From an uncultured Flavobacteriaceae bacterium (GTDB lineage: Bacteria; Bacteroidota; Bacteroidia; Flavobacteriales; Flavobacteriaceae), in assembly GCA_937959395.1 (NCBI GenBank), contig CALGLR010000037.1, forward strand, positions 1 to 64,000: a DNA stretch of 64,000 nt. The letters are read 5' to 3'. Shown piece after piece: positions 1 through 9,496 of this stretch. The notes under the pieces were generated by a model. It did not search any database, had not been told where the DNA came from, and was given only the letters and a program-made list of their open reading frames with translations. Position 1 is the stretch's first letter. Each line of letters begins with the position of its first letter. A program made the translations under genes and the position numbers.

Positions 1-56
1 TATTATAATCAAAACGGCTCTAACTCTTATTAATAACGATAAATCTGTCAAAAAAA

Positions 57-84
57 GTAAAAACAACAAAAGGCTGAAAGCCTT
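57..84 (-). terminator. terminator after the vWA gene
   Basis: A short stem AAGGCT/AGCCTT with a 3-nt loop lies just past the stop codon of the vWA gene on the minus strand. A T-rich run follows in that direction, as expected for an intrinsic terminator. The stem is only 6 bp, so it is a weak one. Confidence 0.5.
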
Positions 85-112
85 ACTTAGTAGAGAATAC
101 AGAAATAAAATA

Positions 113-1627
113 TTACTTTTTTAAATGCTTTTGCCCTGTATAGGCATGGTTACCATTTCCTTTATCGGCTAAAATTTCTAACTTCGAATCTTTATAATTT
201 CCGTAACCAAAACCAAGAACTGATAAAAACACACCAGACTTACGTTTTTCTTCTATTAATTTCTCCATAGCTTTATCACTTGATGCTCCTACATTAAAAT
301 CGCCATCTGTCGCAAGAATTACTCTATTATTACCATTCTTTTTAAAATTCTCCTGAGCTAATTTATAAGCTAAATTTATACCTTCCCCACCAGCTGTAGA
401 ACCACCAGATTGTAGTTGGTCTAGAGCTTTTAATATTTTTTCTTTATTCTTACCAGAAGTCGGTTTTAAAACCACACCTGCTGCTCCAGCATAAACAACT
501 ATGGATACACGATCCTTTTCTCTAAGTTGATTAACTAATAATTTAAAAGCTGATTTTAATAATTCTAGGTTACCGCCCATAGATCCTGAAACATCAATTA
601 AAAAAGTAAGATTAGAAGCTGGTAATTCACTATTATCATAAGTTTTTCCTTGTAATCCAATTTTCACTAGTTTATTTTGTGCATTCCAAGGTGTTTTTAC
701 AACTTCTGTATTAATAGAAAATGGATGTTCTCCTTCTGGTTGTGGGTAATTATAATCGAAATAATTCACCATTTCTTCAATTTTTACAGCATCTGAAGGA
801 ATGTTAGAACCATTATTAATTAAACGTCTTATATTACTATAAGAAGCTTTGTCTACATCTATAGAAAAAGTAGATAAAGGTGTTGTATGTGTGCGTTCAA
901 ATTGATTTTCATGAATTTGAGCATAAGCCTCACTATTTTCGACTCTATAGTTTCCTTTTTTAGTAGTAATAACGATACATCCATTTTTTGCCGAGTTACC
1001 AAATAACTTCTTCGCTTTTGCCGACTTATGTACTTTCATACTTTCTATCGTTTTGGGATCTAAAGATGCAATTACAGTATTATAGTTATTATTAATTGGT
1101 ACACCATCAACAATATATAGAGGTTCTTCTTTATCTGAAATAGAATTTACACCTCTCAACTTTATAAAAGCTGTAGTTCCAGAATTTACATTAAGACCTG
1201 CTGCTCTGCCTTGCAATTGATTTGTAATAGAATTGTGAATCGATTTTTGTTCTCGTCTTTTTAATGCTGCTTTCGAGGGTTTATATGATCTTCTTGGAGA
1301 AGAACTATATCCTCTTATTACAATTTCCTCAAGAGCCTCTGAATCAACCTGCATTGAAAAGCTAATAATATTGGATGCTCCAACTGTTTTTTCTTCTGTT
1401 TTATATCCAACAAAAGAATAGGTCAAAATATCCCCTTCAGAAACTGATATCGAATACCTTCCATCAAAATCGGTTTGTGCTCCCTTAGAAGCATCTTTAG
1501 AAACGATGTTTACTCCTGGAAGAGGTTGATTATTCTCATCAGTAATAATTCCTGATATTGTTTTTTTTTGTGCATTTAATTGAATTGTTAATAAGATAAT
1601 TAAAAGAAATTGTAATGTCGTTTTCAT
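113..1627 (-). CDS. TonB-plug / von Willebrand factor A protein, C-terminally short
   Basis: A 504 aa secreted or cell-surface protein. Residues 1-19 form a signal peptide ending in NAQ. A CarboxypepD_reg-like beta-sandwich follows (about 21-95), then a TonB-receptor plug-like segment (about 125-222, with GRAAGLNV and YIVDGVPI), then the N-terminal region typical of YfbK-like vWA proteins (TFSIDVDKASYSNIRR, about 250-300). A vWA domain starts at about 340. Its MIDAS residues are present: DVSGS, the Thr in GGSTAGGEG, and ATDGD. Family members normally carry roughly 150-180 further residues (a DUF3520-type C-terminus); this protein stops right after ADKGNGNHAY. No beta-barrel follows the plug, so it is not a transporter. 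It is separated from sppA by a strong hairpin and is probably its own unit. The domains are clear; the function is not known. Confidence 0.85.
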   Translation of the reverse strand: MKTTLQFLLIILLTIQLNAQKKTISGIITDENNQPLPGVNIVSKDASKGAQTDFDGRYSISVSEGDILTYSFVGYKTEEKTVGASNIISFSMQVDSEALEEIVIRGYSSSPRRSYKPSKAALKRREQKSIHNSITNQLQGRAAGLNVNSGTTAFIKLRGVNSISDKEEPLYIVDGVPINNNYNTVIASLDPKTIESMKVHKSAKAKKLFGNSAKNGCIVITTKKGNYRVENSEAYAQIHENQFERTHTTPLSTFSIDVDKASYSNIRRLINNGSNIPSDAVKIEEMVNYFDYNYPQPEGEHPFSINTEVVKTPWNAQNKLVKIGLQGKTYDNSELPASNLTFLIDVSGSMGGNLELLKSAFKLLVNQLREKDRVSIVVYAGAAGVVLKPTSGKNKEKILKALDQLQSGGSTAGGEGINLAYKLAQENFKKNGNNRVILATDGDFNVGASSDKAMEKLIEEKRKSGVFLSVLGFGYGNYKDSKLEILADKGNGNHAYTGQKHLKK

Positions 1628-1747
1628 AAGTACTGGTTTTAGTATTTACAGCTAAACTAGAACCAAACTCTGTTTTATAAAACCAATATTGAGGGAACAC
1701 TACTTTTGAGTTAGGGAATGTAACTTTTAAGTTAGTTGCATAAAAAA

Positions 1748-1778
1748 GACCTGTCAGGTTTTAAAAACCTGACAGGTC
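1748..1778 (-). terminator. strong hairpin terminator after sppA
   Basis: A perfect 11-bp GC-containing stem, GACCTGTCAGG/CCTGACAGGTC, is extended by TTTT/AAAA around the centre. On the minus strand it follows the sppA stop by 10 nt and is followed by TTTTTTA. I recognise closely similar palindromes as recurring in Bacteroidota intergenic regions (recollection), so it may be a dispersed repeat used as a terminator. Confidence 0.85.
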
Positions 1779-1788
1779 AATAGCCAAT

Positions 1789-3555
1789 TTACTTAATCTC
1801 TACATCGAAAGGAAATAGTAATTGTATTCCTTTTTGCTGTGTCATCGATTTTATTTCTTGAATAATCTTATAGTTTTCAACACCTAATTCTTCTTGTAAT
1901 AGTTCTTCTTTGGATTGTATCATACCAAATTGTTGAATCATTTCCTTAAGATCTTTCTCTATTACTGGATATTCTTTAATCTTATAATCTTCTATTTCTG
2001 CTACTTCTGCAGCATACTTAAGCGCATCATCAAGACCTCCTAATTCATCTATTAAACCATTATTAAGAGCATCTTTACCAGTCCAAACACGACCTTGACC
2101 AATTGCTTTTACACCATCTTGATCTAACCCCTCTCTACCATCGGCTACACGTTGTGTAAACAAATCGTAGACATCAATAACACCATCTTGAATAAATTTA
2201 CGCTGGTTTTCATCTAAAGGTTCAAAGAAACTATAGGTTAGTGCATTTTTATTAGTTGTTACTTGTTCTGCATTAATTCCCATTTTATCGGCAAGTTCTT
2301 TTCCGTTAGGTAGTATTCCAAAAACACCTATACTTCCTGTAATTGTTGTTGCTTCAGCAAAAATTTTATCAGCATTACAAGCGATATAATACCCGCCTGA
2401 AGCTGCTACATCTCCCATAGAAACAATTACTGGTTTTACTTTTTTAGTTAATTCAATTTCTCTCCAAATTAACTCACTTGCTAGTGCGCTTCCTCCTGGA
2501 GAATTAATTCGTAAAACGATGGCTTTAATCTTATCATCTTCTCTTGCTTTCTTCAAAGCTTTATTCATAATACCTTGTCCAATAACCTTTTCATCACCTT
2601 CACCATAAATAATTTGTCCTTCGGCATATATAACTGCAATTTTATTCTTACTCGTTTTGGTTAGTTTTTTACCATAAGCGTAAGTACTATAATTTGCTAT
2701 TTTAATTAGATTGAGTTTTTTATCGGCTGCAACTCCCAAAGCAGATTTCATACCTACAACGTATTCATCATGATACGCAATACGATCTATTAATCTTGAT
2801 TCTTTTGCTAATGGAGCTGTTCTCCCCAAAAGACTATCAGCGATATTATTTAATTCTTCTACTGGTATGTTTCTACTTTGCGAAATTTCGCTTTTAATTT
2901 CTGACCATAAACCATTTAAATACACTGTAATTTGCTCTCTGTTATTATCACTCATCTCATTCTCTAGATAAGGTTCTACAGCACTTTTATATTTTCCTAC
3001 CTTAACAACTTCCATTTTAAGCCCCGATTTTGCTTGAAAATCTTTATAATACAAACGTTCTGTAGATAAGCCTTTAAATTCCATTGCGCCAACAGGATTC
3101 ATATAAATAGTATCTGCTACCGAATTTAAGTAGTAATCTTTTTGAGTGTATATATCGCCATAAGACACAATAAATTTGCCTGACTCTTTAAATTTTAATA
3201 AAGCGTCTCTAATCGCCTTGGTTTGAGATACTCCAGCTGCTATCATATTATTATCTATAGATATGCCTTTAATTTTATCATCGGTTGCAGCATAATGAAT
3301 CGCATCTATAATATTAAATAATCCATTTTTTTCATCTTCATCTAAAAAAGGATAATCTTTAAAAATGGTTTTGGCTTGATGGTCTTCAATTGGAAAGTCT
3401 AGTTTTAATTCTAGTACAGAGTTATCTTTTACAGTGACTTTGCCTTTAGAAGATGACCCAGCAATCATTCCTATAATTATAAGTAGAAAGAAGCAAATAA
3501 ACAGAAATACAAAAATTCCTGTTACTGTTGATAATACGCGTTTAATAAAATTCAT
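1789..3555 (-). CDS. sppA: signal peptide peptidase SppA, 67K type
   Basis: A 588 aa membrane-anchored serine protease of family S49 that degrades cleaved signal peptides. One transmembrane helix lies at about residues 9-32. Two tandem S49 domains follow, as in the long (E. coli-type) SppA. The general-base Lys is in VGKYKSAVEPY (about residue 190) and the nucleophile Ser is in AASGGYYIA (about 385). The stretch LRINSPGGSALASELIW precedes the nucleophile, as in other family members. The length fits the 67K class. It lies 54 bp downstream of menE on the same strand, so it may be read through from the menC-CPBP-menE unit. A strong terminator hairpin follows it. Confidence 0.95.
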   Translation of the reverse strand: MNFIKRVLSTVTGIFVFLFICFFLLIIIGMIAGSSSKGKVTVKDNSVLELKLDFPIEDHQAKTIFKDYPFLDEDEKNGLFNIIDAIHYAATDDKIKGISIDNNMIAAGVSQTKAIRDALLKFKESGKFIVSYGDIYTQKDYYLNSVADTIYMNPVGAMEFKGLSTERLYYKDFQAKSGLKMEVVKVGKYKSAVEPYLENEMSDNNREQITVYLNGLWSEIKSEISQSRNIPVEELNNIADSLLGRTAPLAKESRLIDRIAYHDEYVVGMKSALGVAADKKLNLIKIANYSTYAYGKKLTKTSKNKIAVIYAEGQIIYGEGDEKVIGQGIMNKALKKAREDDKIKAIVLRINSPGGSALASELIWREIELTKKVKPVIVSMGDVAASGGYYIACNADKIFAEATTITGSIGVFGILPNGKELADKMGINAEQVTTNKNALTYSFFEPLDENQRKFIQDGVIDVYDLFTQRVADGREGLDQDGVKAIGQGRVWTGKDALNNGLIDELGGLDDALKYAAEVAEIEDYKIKEYPVIEKDLKEMIQQFGMIQSKEELLQEELGVENYKIIQEIKSMTQQKGIQLLFPFDVEIK

Positions 3556-3609
3556 AGGTTATTATTTTTTCTATTTGTAGTCATACAATGACAATTGTTA
3601 CAATAGTAT

Positions 3610-4713
3610 TTATTTTTTTAGAGAAGTCATAGTCTCGTTTCGTTTAATTTTACCAGAATTTGTTTCTTTAAATTTAGAAACAGGAATAATTTTCTTAGGA
3701 ATTTCATAGTAATCAATCTGTGTTACCGCCTTTAACTTACTAAAAATAACTTCTTCTATATTATTATCATCCGTTTCGATAACTAATACTATTCGTTCTC
3801 CTAATACATTATCTTTTTCTGAAGTAATAAAAAATCGTTGCTTGAAAACAGTTTTTAGTTTTTTTTCAATCTGTTCTGGATTCATTTTAATGCCTCCAGA
3901 ATTAATGATATTATCATAACGACCAAGCCATTCAAATTTTCTACTAGAATGCAATATTACGACATCGTTAGTCACTATTTTTTTCGTTCTTAATTTTGGC
4001 GCTTCAATAACTAAACAATTGCGATCATCTTTTGTGATACTCACATTAGGAAGTGTTTTAAAAAACGGTGTTGAATGACTTTGCTCTTCATCAAAATTAT
4101 TCAGTTTTTTTAATGCAATATGTGTAATGGTTTCTGTCATTCCGTAGGTTTCGTAAACTTGAGTTTTTATATTTTTAAATAAGGGTATTAAATGTAATGG
4201 TACTGAAGCTCCTCCAAGAATAAGTATTTTAATCTCCCGCAAGCTTTCCATGCTATTTTGAACTTGCATTGGTACCATAGCCACAAAAGTATAATTGGTC
4301 TTTGTTTTTAATTCAATTTTAGAACTAGGATTTATACAATCTATTTCAAGACCTAAAACTAAAGCACGAACTAACATCATTTTCCCAGCAATATAACTGG
4401 CAGGTAAACATAATAATGCGGTATGACCTCCTTTAAGATTAAAAAAAGTCCCTGTAGCAATAGCTGAATTTACCATTGCTATTTTACTTAATTTAATCGG
4501 TTTTGGAACTCCAGTAGATCCAGAAGTATGAACAATAATATGGTCTTTAGGATTTAACCAATCTAATAAAAATTGACCAATTTCTTTTTCATATTCAGCA
4601 CCTTCTTTAACAAAGCTATATGCTAAATTTTTTAATGTTTCCTCATTAAACGTTTTTCCGTTTAACTTAAATCCATTTTGAATACTACTGTAATGGTGGG
4701 TAATCACTTCCAA
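3610..4713 (-). CDS. menE: o-succinylbenzoate-CoA ligase MenE
   Basis: A 367 aa ANL-superfamily adenylating enzyme that converts o-succinylbenzoate to its CoA thioester in menaquinone synthesis. The P-loop-like motif HTSGSTGVPKP is at about residue 62. YGMTETITHIA and the hinge WLGRYDNIINSGG follow, and the C-terminal lysine region is SGKIKRNE. It is shorter than typical MenE (about 450-490 aa), which is normal for the compact Bacteroidota form. No ATG lies near the N-terminus: the frame opens with TTG at 4713 and GTG at 4707, both inside the 3' end of the CPBP gene (29 bp overlap). That indicates translational coupling to the CPBP gene. Confidence 0.9.
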   Translation of the reverse strand: MEVITHHYSSIQNGFKLNGKTFNEETLKNLAYSFVKEGAEYEKEIGQFLLDWLNPKDHIIVHTSGSTGVPKPIKLSKIAMVNSAIATGTFFNLKGGHTALLCLPASYIAGKMMLVRALVLGLEIDCINPSSKIELKTKTNYTFVAMVPMQVQNSMESLREIKILILGGASVPLHLIPLFKNIKTQVYETYGMTETITHIALKKLNNFDEEQSHSTPFFKTLPNVSITKDDRNCLVIEAPKLRTKKIVTNDVVILHSSRKFEWLGRYDNIINSGGIKMNPEQIEKKLKTVFKQRFFITSEKDNVLGERIVLVIETDDNNIEEVIFSKLKAVTQIDYYEIPKKIIPVSKFKETNSGKIKRNETMTSLKK

Positions 4714-5857
4714 TAATTTTATAATCTTCTTTAGGTGGTTCTTCTATTTTACCAAATAATTTGTCTCTCCAATTATCCCATTTGTAAACTCTTGCAAAAA
4801 TGAAAATAAGAATAGGAAAGATTATAAATACGGGTAAAACTAAATCTATAAATTCTAATTTAGGATCTGAAACATCTTTCAAAATAGAATGCGTTTGAAA
4901 CACAGTCCAATCGGCAGTTACCAAAAGAGCCGTAAATAAATTATTAGCCGCATGAAAGCCTAAAGCTAATTCCATACCTTCATCCATTAAAGTAATAATT
5001 CCTAAAAATAAACCTGTTCCTATATAGTATACCATAATTGAGTATCCTAATTTTTCTACTTCAGGGTTCGCAATGTGTAATAGTCCAAAAATTAGTGAGG
5101 TTAATAGCAAAGGAACCCATTTTCTTCTTAAAGACTTTGATAATTTTAAATACAATTGACTATCTCGTTTTTTTAATAACTCACTTATGAATACACATAA
5201 TATAATTATCGATAAAGCGGCTAATAGATTATACCAAATTGATATTTTATATATTATGTTTAAATAAACCAGAATAGGAATAAAAATAATACTAGCAAGA
5301 AAACCTATTGCGAAGTTTTTTTCGACTGTTCCCATTCCAAATCCCTGCATTAAATAACCTCTAAATATGTACTCTTCTAAACTGGTTTGTATGGGTACAA
5401 AAATTATGGCAATAACAGCGAGTATTAAAAAACGATTCAATTCAAAATTATTTACATAATCCTCCGGATTACTATAATAATCTACAAGTACTAAACTTGA
5501 AGAAATTATACCCCAAAAGAAAAAGGCAAACCAAATACGTTTCCAATCTATTTTCTTTCTTGATGTGGTAACCGATTTTATGGTTTGTTTATGTAATGTT
5601 TTAATAATAATAAAAAGCCCTATTAAACCTACTGCAAAGGATAGTAATAATAGAAATAAATTAAGATTAGGCTCTAAATACCCCAACATATTAGTTTGAT
5701 CTATTTCTAGCATATTATCGCCATCTTGTGCAGCTTTCATAAAAACGGCAACACCAAATGGCACTTGCCCTAATGAAGTTGCTATAAAAATAAGTACAGA
5801 TCCTAATAAGTATCTCCAAAAATCATATTTGTAATTAAATGCTTGAGCTATAAACAT
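4685..5857 (-). CDS. CPBP-family intramembrane metalloprotease
   Basis: A 390 aa polytopic membrane protein with about 8-9 hydrophobic segments. It carries the Abi/CAAX-type glutamic protease motifs: EEYIFRG (EExxxR, about residue 160), FGLLHI (about 257) and GFHAANN (about 300). Family members are prenyl-protein proteases or immunity/scaffold proteins; the substrate here is unknown. It starts 3 bp after the menC stop and overlaps menE by 29 bp, so it is part of a men transcription unit. That is curious for a protease. A role in quinone metabolism is only inferred from position. Confidence 0.85.
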   Translation of the reverse strand: MFIAQAFNYKYDFWRYLLGSVLIFIATSLGQVPFGVAVFMKAAQDGDNMLEIDQTNMLGYLEPNLNLFLLLLSFAVGLIGLFIIIKTLHKQTIKSVTTSRKKIDWKRIWFAFFFWGIISSSLVLVDYYSNPEDYVNNFELNRFLILAVIAIIFVPIQTSLEEYIFRGYLMQGFGMGTVEKNFAIGFLASIIFIPILVYLNIIYKISIWYNLLAALSIIILCVFISELLKKRDSQLYLKLSKSLRRKWVPLLLTSLIFGLLHIANPEVEKLGYSIMVYYIGTGLFLGIITLMDEGMELALGFHAANNLFTALLVTADWTVFQTHSILKDVSDPKLEFIDLVLPVFIIFPILIFIFARVYKWDNWRDKLFGKIEEPPKEDYKIIGSDYPPLQ

Positions 5858-5860
5858 AGG

Positions 5861-6895
5861 CTATAAATTAAATCTCCAATTATCGTTTTTATTATAATGC
5901 AATTTACCATTTTTAACTTGTAATGGCGAATCAAAATTATTAGTAAACAAACCACCTGTGCCTAAGCCTTGTGGCATCGGGTTTTGCTTTAAATAGGTAT
6001 ATTGAGCAATAGCGTTTAAACCTACATTACTTTCTAAAGCACTTGTAATCCACCAACCAATAGTTTGTTTTTCTGCGATAGCAATCCATTCATCACTTCC
6101 TTTAAAACCACCAATAAAACTAGGTTTTAATATAATGTATTGTGGTTTTATCGTTTCTAAAAGATTTTCTTTTTTTGCTGAAGTAAATACACCTAATAAT
6201 TCTTCATCTAAAGCTATTGGTAATGGCGTTAATTCACAAAGCTTTGCCATTTCTTCATGCTGTTTTGGTTTTATAGGCTGCTCGATAGAGTGCAAGTCAT
6301 AATCTGATAACCTTTTCAGTTTTTCCAAAGCATCGTTAGTATTAAAAGCACCATTTGCGTCTACTCGTAACTCGATATCGCTTTTGCTAAAATTATTCCG
6401 TATTGATTTTAAAAGGTTTAATTCTGTTTCAAAATCAATAGCTCCAATTTTTAATTTAATACAATTAAAACCATCTTCAATTTTTTCTTGTATTTGTGTT
6501 TTCATGAACGTTTCAGTTCCCATCCATATTAATCCATTAATAGGAATTGCCTTTTCACTTTTAGTAAAAGCTGAAGGAAATAAAGAAAAAGGAGTGCTAC
6601 TTTCTAAAGATTTAAAAGCCATCTCTAAACCCATTTGTATACTTGGGAATGCTTCGTTTTTGTCATAAAGAAAAGAAAGCCCTTTATTTATATTTTTACA
6701 AGTCTCTTTTAATTGCGATTCGTAATCTGGTCTATCATCTATTGAGAGGCCTCGTAAAATACCGCACTCTCCTACTCCTTTGCTTCCATTTGAAGACAGA
6801 ACAATAAACCAAGTTTCTTTAGTTTTTAAAACGCCTCTAGAAGTGCCGCTAGGTTGTTTAAAGGTTAAGATATGTTTGTGGTAGCTGGCTGTCAT
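5861..6895 (-). CDS. menC: o-succinylbenzoate synthase MenC
   Basis: A 344 aa enolase-superfamily dehydratase that makes o-succinylbenzoate from SHCHC. The KxK motif (CIKLKIG, about 147) and the metal ligands in DANGAF (about 180), EQPI (about 203) and LDEE (about 228) are present, with the late Lys in KPSFIGGF. I chose ATG 6895 (MTASYHKHILTF), which matches how family members begin. The longer open frame to 6916 would start with TTG. It is the first gene of the leftward unit menC-CPBP-menE(-sppA) and is divergent from the sterol-desaturase-family gene across 59 bp. Confidence 0.93.
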   Translation of the reverse strand: MTASYHKHILTFKQPSGTSRGVLKTKETWFIVLSSNGSKGVGECGILRGLSIDDRPDYESQLKETCKNINKGLSFLYDKNEAFPSIQMGLEMAFKSLESSTPFSLFPSAFTKSEKAIPINGLIWMGTETFMKTQIQEKIEDGFNCIKLKIGAIDFETELNLLKSIRNNFSKSDIELRVDANGAFNTNDALEKLKRLSDYDLHSIEQPIKPKQHEEMAKLCELTPLPIALDEELLGVFTSAKKENLLETIKPQYIILKPSFIGGFKGSDEWIAIAEKQTIGWWITSALESNVGLNAIAQYTYLKQNPMPQGLGTGGLFTNNFDSPLQVKNGKLHYNKNDNWRFNL

Positions 6896-6954
6896 AGTTT
6901 CATCAAAAATACTCAATTTATTTCGTAAATTGTAGTGTTAGATAAACCTTATAA

Positions 6955-7854
6955 ATGAATGATTCTCCAAATATAATTTTATATGCCATCCCGTTTTTTG
7001 TAGTGGCAATGTCGCTAGAAGTCTATTTAGTTTCTAAAGAAGGTATGAATAAATACGAAACTAAAGATGCACTTTCTTCTATTGCTATGGGTATTGGCAA
7101 TACACTTCTGGGGTTTCTAAGTAAAATTATAGTTTTTGCTTGTCTATTTTATGTTTATACTCATTTTAGGTTATTTACAATTCCTGTTGTTTGGTGGAGC
7201 CTTATATTATTATTGTTTTTTGATGATTTTACATATTATTGGTTTCATCGTATTTCGCATGAGTGTCGCTTATTTTGGGCGTCTCATGTTGTACATCATT
7301 CTTCACAGCATTATAATTTAAGTACTGCCGTGAGACAAACTTGGTCTGGTGGTTTTTATTCCTTTGTTTTTTGGCTTTGGTTACCAATCATAGGTTTTCA
7401 TCCAGGTTTAATTATGTTGCAAATGTCTATAAGCCTTATCTATCAATTTTTTATTCATACAGAAACAATTGATAAACTTCCGAAGTGGATTGAAGCTATT
7501 ATGAATACCCCTTCACATCATCGTGTACATCATGGAAGCAATCCTATATATTTAGATAGAAATCATGCTGGTATTTTTATTATTTGGGATAAACTATTTA
7601 ATACATTTCAACCTGAGTTAAAAGAAGAAAAAGTAATTTATGGTCTTACTGAAAATATAACTACTTATAACCCAATTAAAATAGCTTTAATTGAGTGGGT
7701 TAATCTATTTAAAGATGCTTTTACTGGAAAAAAATCATTCCTTAGTCGATTAAAATATTTTATTAATCCTCCTGGTTGGAAAGACGATGGCACTGGTAAA
7801 CTATCTAATGATATACGAGAGGAATGGTTAAACAATAAAAAAAACGCTTCTTAG
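6955..7854 (+). CDS. sterol desaturase / fatty acid hydroxylase family protein
   Basis: A 299 aa integral membrane di-iron oxygenase of the fatty acid hydroxylase superfamily. It has four or more transmembrane segments and the histidine clusters HRISHE (about 98), HVVHHS (about 112) and HHRVHH (about 188), which bind the metal pair. Related bacterial proteins hydroxylate or desaturate lipids, carotenoids or sterols; the substrate cannot be told from sequence. It is divergent from menC and convergent with the MBL hydrolase, ending 8 bp from it. Confidence 0.88.
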   Translation: MNDSPNIILYAIPFFVVAMSLEVYLVSKEGMNKYETKDALSSIAMGIGNTLLGFLSKIIVFACLFYVYTHFRLFTIPVVWWSLILLLFFDDFTYYWFHRISHECRLFWASHVVHHSSQHYNLSTAVRQTWSGGFYSFVFWLWLPIIGFHPGLIMLQMSISLIYQFFIHTETIDKLPKWIEAIMNTPSHHRVHHGSNPIYLDRNHAGIFIIWDKLFNTFQPELKEEKVIYGLTENITTYNPIKIALIEWVNLFKDAFTGKKSFLSRLKYFINPPGWKDDGTGKLSNDIREEWLNNKKNAS

Positions 7855-7862
7855 AAATAGAA

Positions 7863-8540
7863 TTACACAGAAATAGATTCCCCTATATCTAATAACTTTA
7901 AAGTCTTTCCTTTTGTTTTAAATACATTAACAGCTTCTTTATGATCTATCTCTATATAACCAAAAGTATCAAAATGATAACCTAAAACAGTATTGCATTC
8001 AACAAAATCGCTTGCTAGGATAGCATCTTCGATTCCCATTGTAAAATTATCGCCTATTGGTAAAATAGCTAGATCTAATTTGTGTTGCAGAGGAATTAAT
8101 TTCATATCGTAAGTAAGTGCTGTATCTCCTGCAATGTAAATGGTTTTAGATTTTCCAGAAATTACAAAACCGCCAGGGTTTCCTCCATAACTACCATCTG
8201 GAAATGAAGAGGTATGTATCGCATTTACATACTTAACATTTCCAAAATCGAATTTCCAATTTCCACCGTGATTCATAGGGTGCCCTTTATACCCTAGTTT
8301 TTGATAATGCGTAACAATTTCATAATTAGAAACAATTATTGCATTAGTTCTTTTTGCTATCGCTTCAACATCTGCAATATGATCAAAATGAGCATGAGTA
8401 ACTAAAATATAATCGGCTTTAATGGTATTGATATCTATATGAGAAGCTTTAGGGTTTTCTGAAATAAACGGATCTACAAGAATCGTATAACTATCTATTT
8501 CAATACTTAAACTTGCATGACCTAAAAAAGTGATGTTCAT
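7863..8540 (-). CDS. UPF0173 metallo-beta-lactamase-fold hydrolase
   Basis: A 225 aa cytoplasmic metal-dependent hydrolase of the UPF0173 (UlaG-like) group. The signature THAHFDHI (HxHxDH, about residue 50) binds two metals. Further ligands are in IHTSSFPDG, AGDTALTYD and GYHFDTFG. The length is typical (220-230 aa). It lies 38 bp downstream of menA on the same strand, so it may be co-transcribed with menB-menA. Its substrate is unknown. Confidence 0.88.
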   Translation of the reverse strand: MNITFLGHASLSIEIDSYTILVDPFISENPKASHIDINTIKADYILVTHAHFDHIADVEAIAKRTNAIIVSNYEIVTHYQKLGYKGHPMNHGGNWKFDFGNVKYVNAIHTSSFPDGSYGGNPGGFVISGKSKTIYIAGDTALTYDMKLIPLQHKLDLAILPIGDNFTMGIEDAILASDFVECNTVLGYHFDTFGYIEIDHKEAVNVFKTKGKTLKLLDIGESISV

Positions 8541-8578
8541 ATATAAATGTTTTTATAATTTTAATTAAAAATAAATCT

Positions 8579-9496
8579 TTAGAGTAAATAACCTACAGCT
8601 AATAACACTGCCAAAGCAAAGGTACTTAATGCCAATTTTTTTAACTCTGGGTCGTAATCTTTAGGCGTTTTTATTTTAACTACTCTTTTAATATGAATTA
8701 TTAATGGGATATAAGCCACAAAAAAAATAAAGTTAAAAAGCGAATTATAATAAAGAACACTATAAATAATAGAAATTGCAATTGCAGAACTAATTAAAAA
8801 CAAGTGATATGCTTTTGCTTTTTCTGCACCAAGTTTAACAGCTAAGGTTATTTTATTTGACGTAGCATCTGTAATAATATCTCTCATATTATTAAGGTTA
8901 AGTACTCCAGCGCTTAACAAACCAATTGTTATAGCTGGAAGAAATACAATATGATCAATTTGTTTAGTAAATAATGTATAACAACCTATAACACTTACTA
9001 ATCCAAAAAATATGAAAACAAAAATATCTCCTAAGCCTTTATAACCATATGCACTATTTCCCATTGTATATTTCATAGCTGAAACAACAGCAATAATACC
9101 AAGACCCATAAATAATAGTGCTAATAATAAGTGCTTAGCTCCAAAAGCAAAATGAATTAAGCCTACTGTTAATAAGATACATATTAAAATATTAATTCGA
9201 ATGGCCTGCAACATTTCATGCGGACTAATAACACCACTTTGTATAGCGCGCTCCGGCCCAATACGCGCATCATTATCTGTTCCTTTTACACCATCACCGT
9301 AATCATTGGCCAAATTTGATAGTATTTGATAGCTAAGTGTTGCTAAAATAGCGAGTATAAATATATTCCATTGAAATAATCCATTATATGCAGCTAAACT
9401 AGAACCGACAATAATCCCAGATATCGATAATGGTAAAGTTCTTAAACGAAATGCAGAAAGCCAATGAGAAAAATTTGCCATTTTTAAGGAATCCAT
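8579..9496 (-). CDS. menA: 1,4-dihydroxy-2-naphthoate polyprenyltransferase MenA
   Basis: A 305 aa UbiA-superfamily membrane enzyme that attaches the polyprenyl tail to 1,4-dihydroxy-2-naphthoate, giving demethylmenaquinone. Eight to nine hydrophobic helices are visible. The first Asp-rich motif is NDYGDGVKGTDND (about 66) and the second is NNMRDIITDATSNK. RLRTLPLSISGI near the start is characteristic of MenA. ATG 9496 overlaps the menB stop by 13 bp; the in-frame ATG at 9481 (MANFSHWL) is an equally good start with a 2 bp gap. Confidence 0.95.
   Translation of the reverse strand: MDSLKMANFSHWLSAFRLRTLPLSISGIIVGSSLAAYNGLFQWNIFILAILATLSYQILSNLANDYGDGVKGTDNDARIGPERAIQSGVISPHEMLQAIRINILICILLTVGLIHFAFGAKHLLLALLFMGLGIIAVVSAMKYTMGNSAYGYKGLGDIFVFIFFGLVSVIGCYTLFTKQIDHIVFLPAITIGLLSAGVLNLNNMRDIITDATSNKITLAVKLGAEKAKAYHLFLISSAIAISIIYSVLYYNSLFNFIFFVAYIPLIIHIKRVVKIKTPKDYDPELKKLALSTFALAVLLAVGYLL

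Noticed and set aside
4281-4713. menE as a truncated pseudogene because it lacks an ATG
   Set aside because: All adenylation motifs are present in one frame and TTG/GTG starts overlap the upstream gene, which fits translational coupling.
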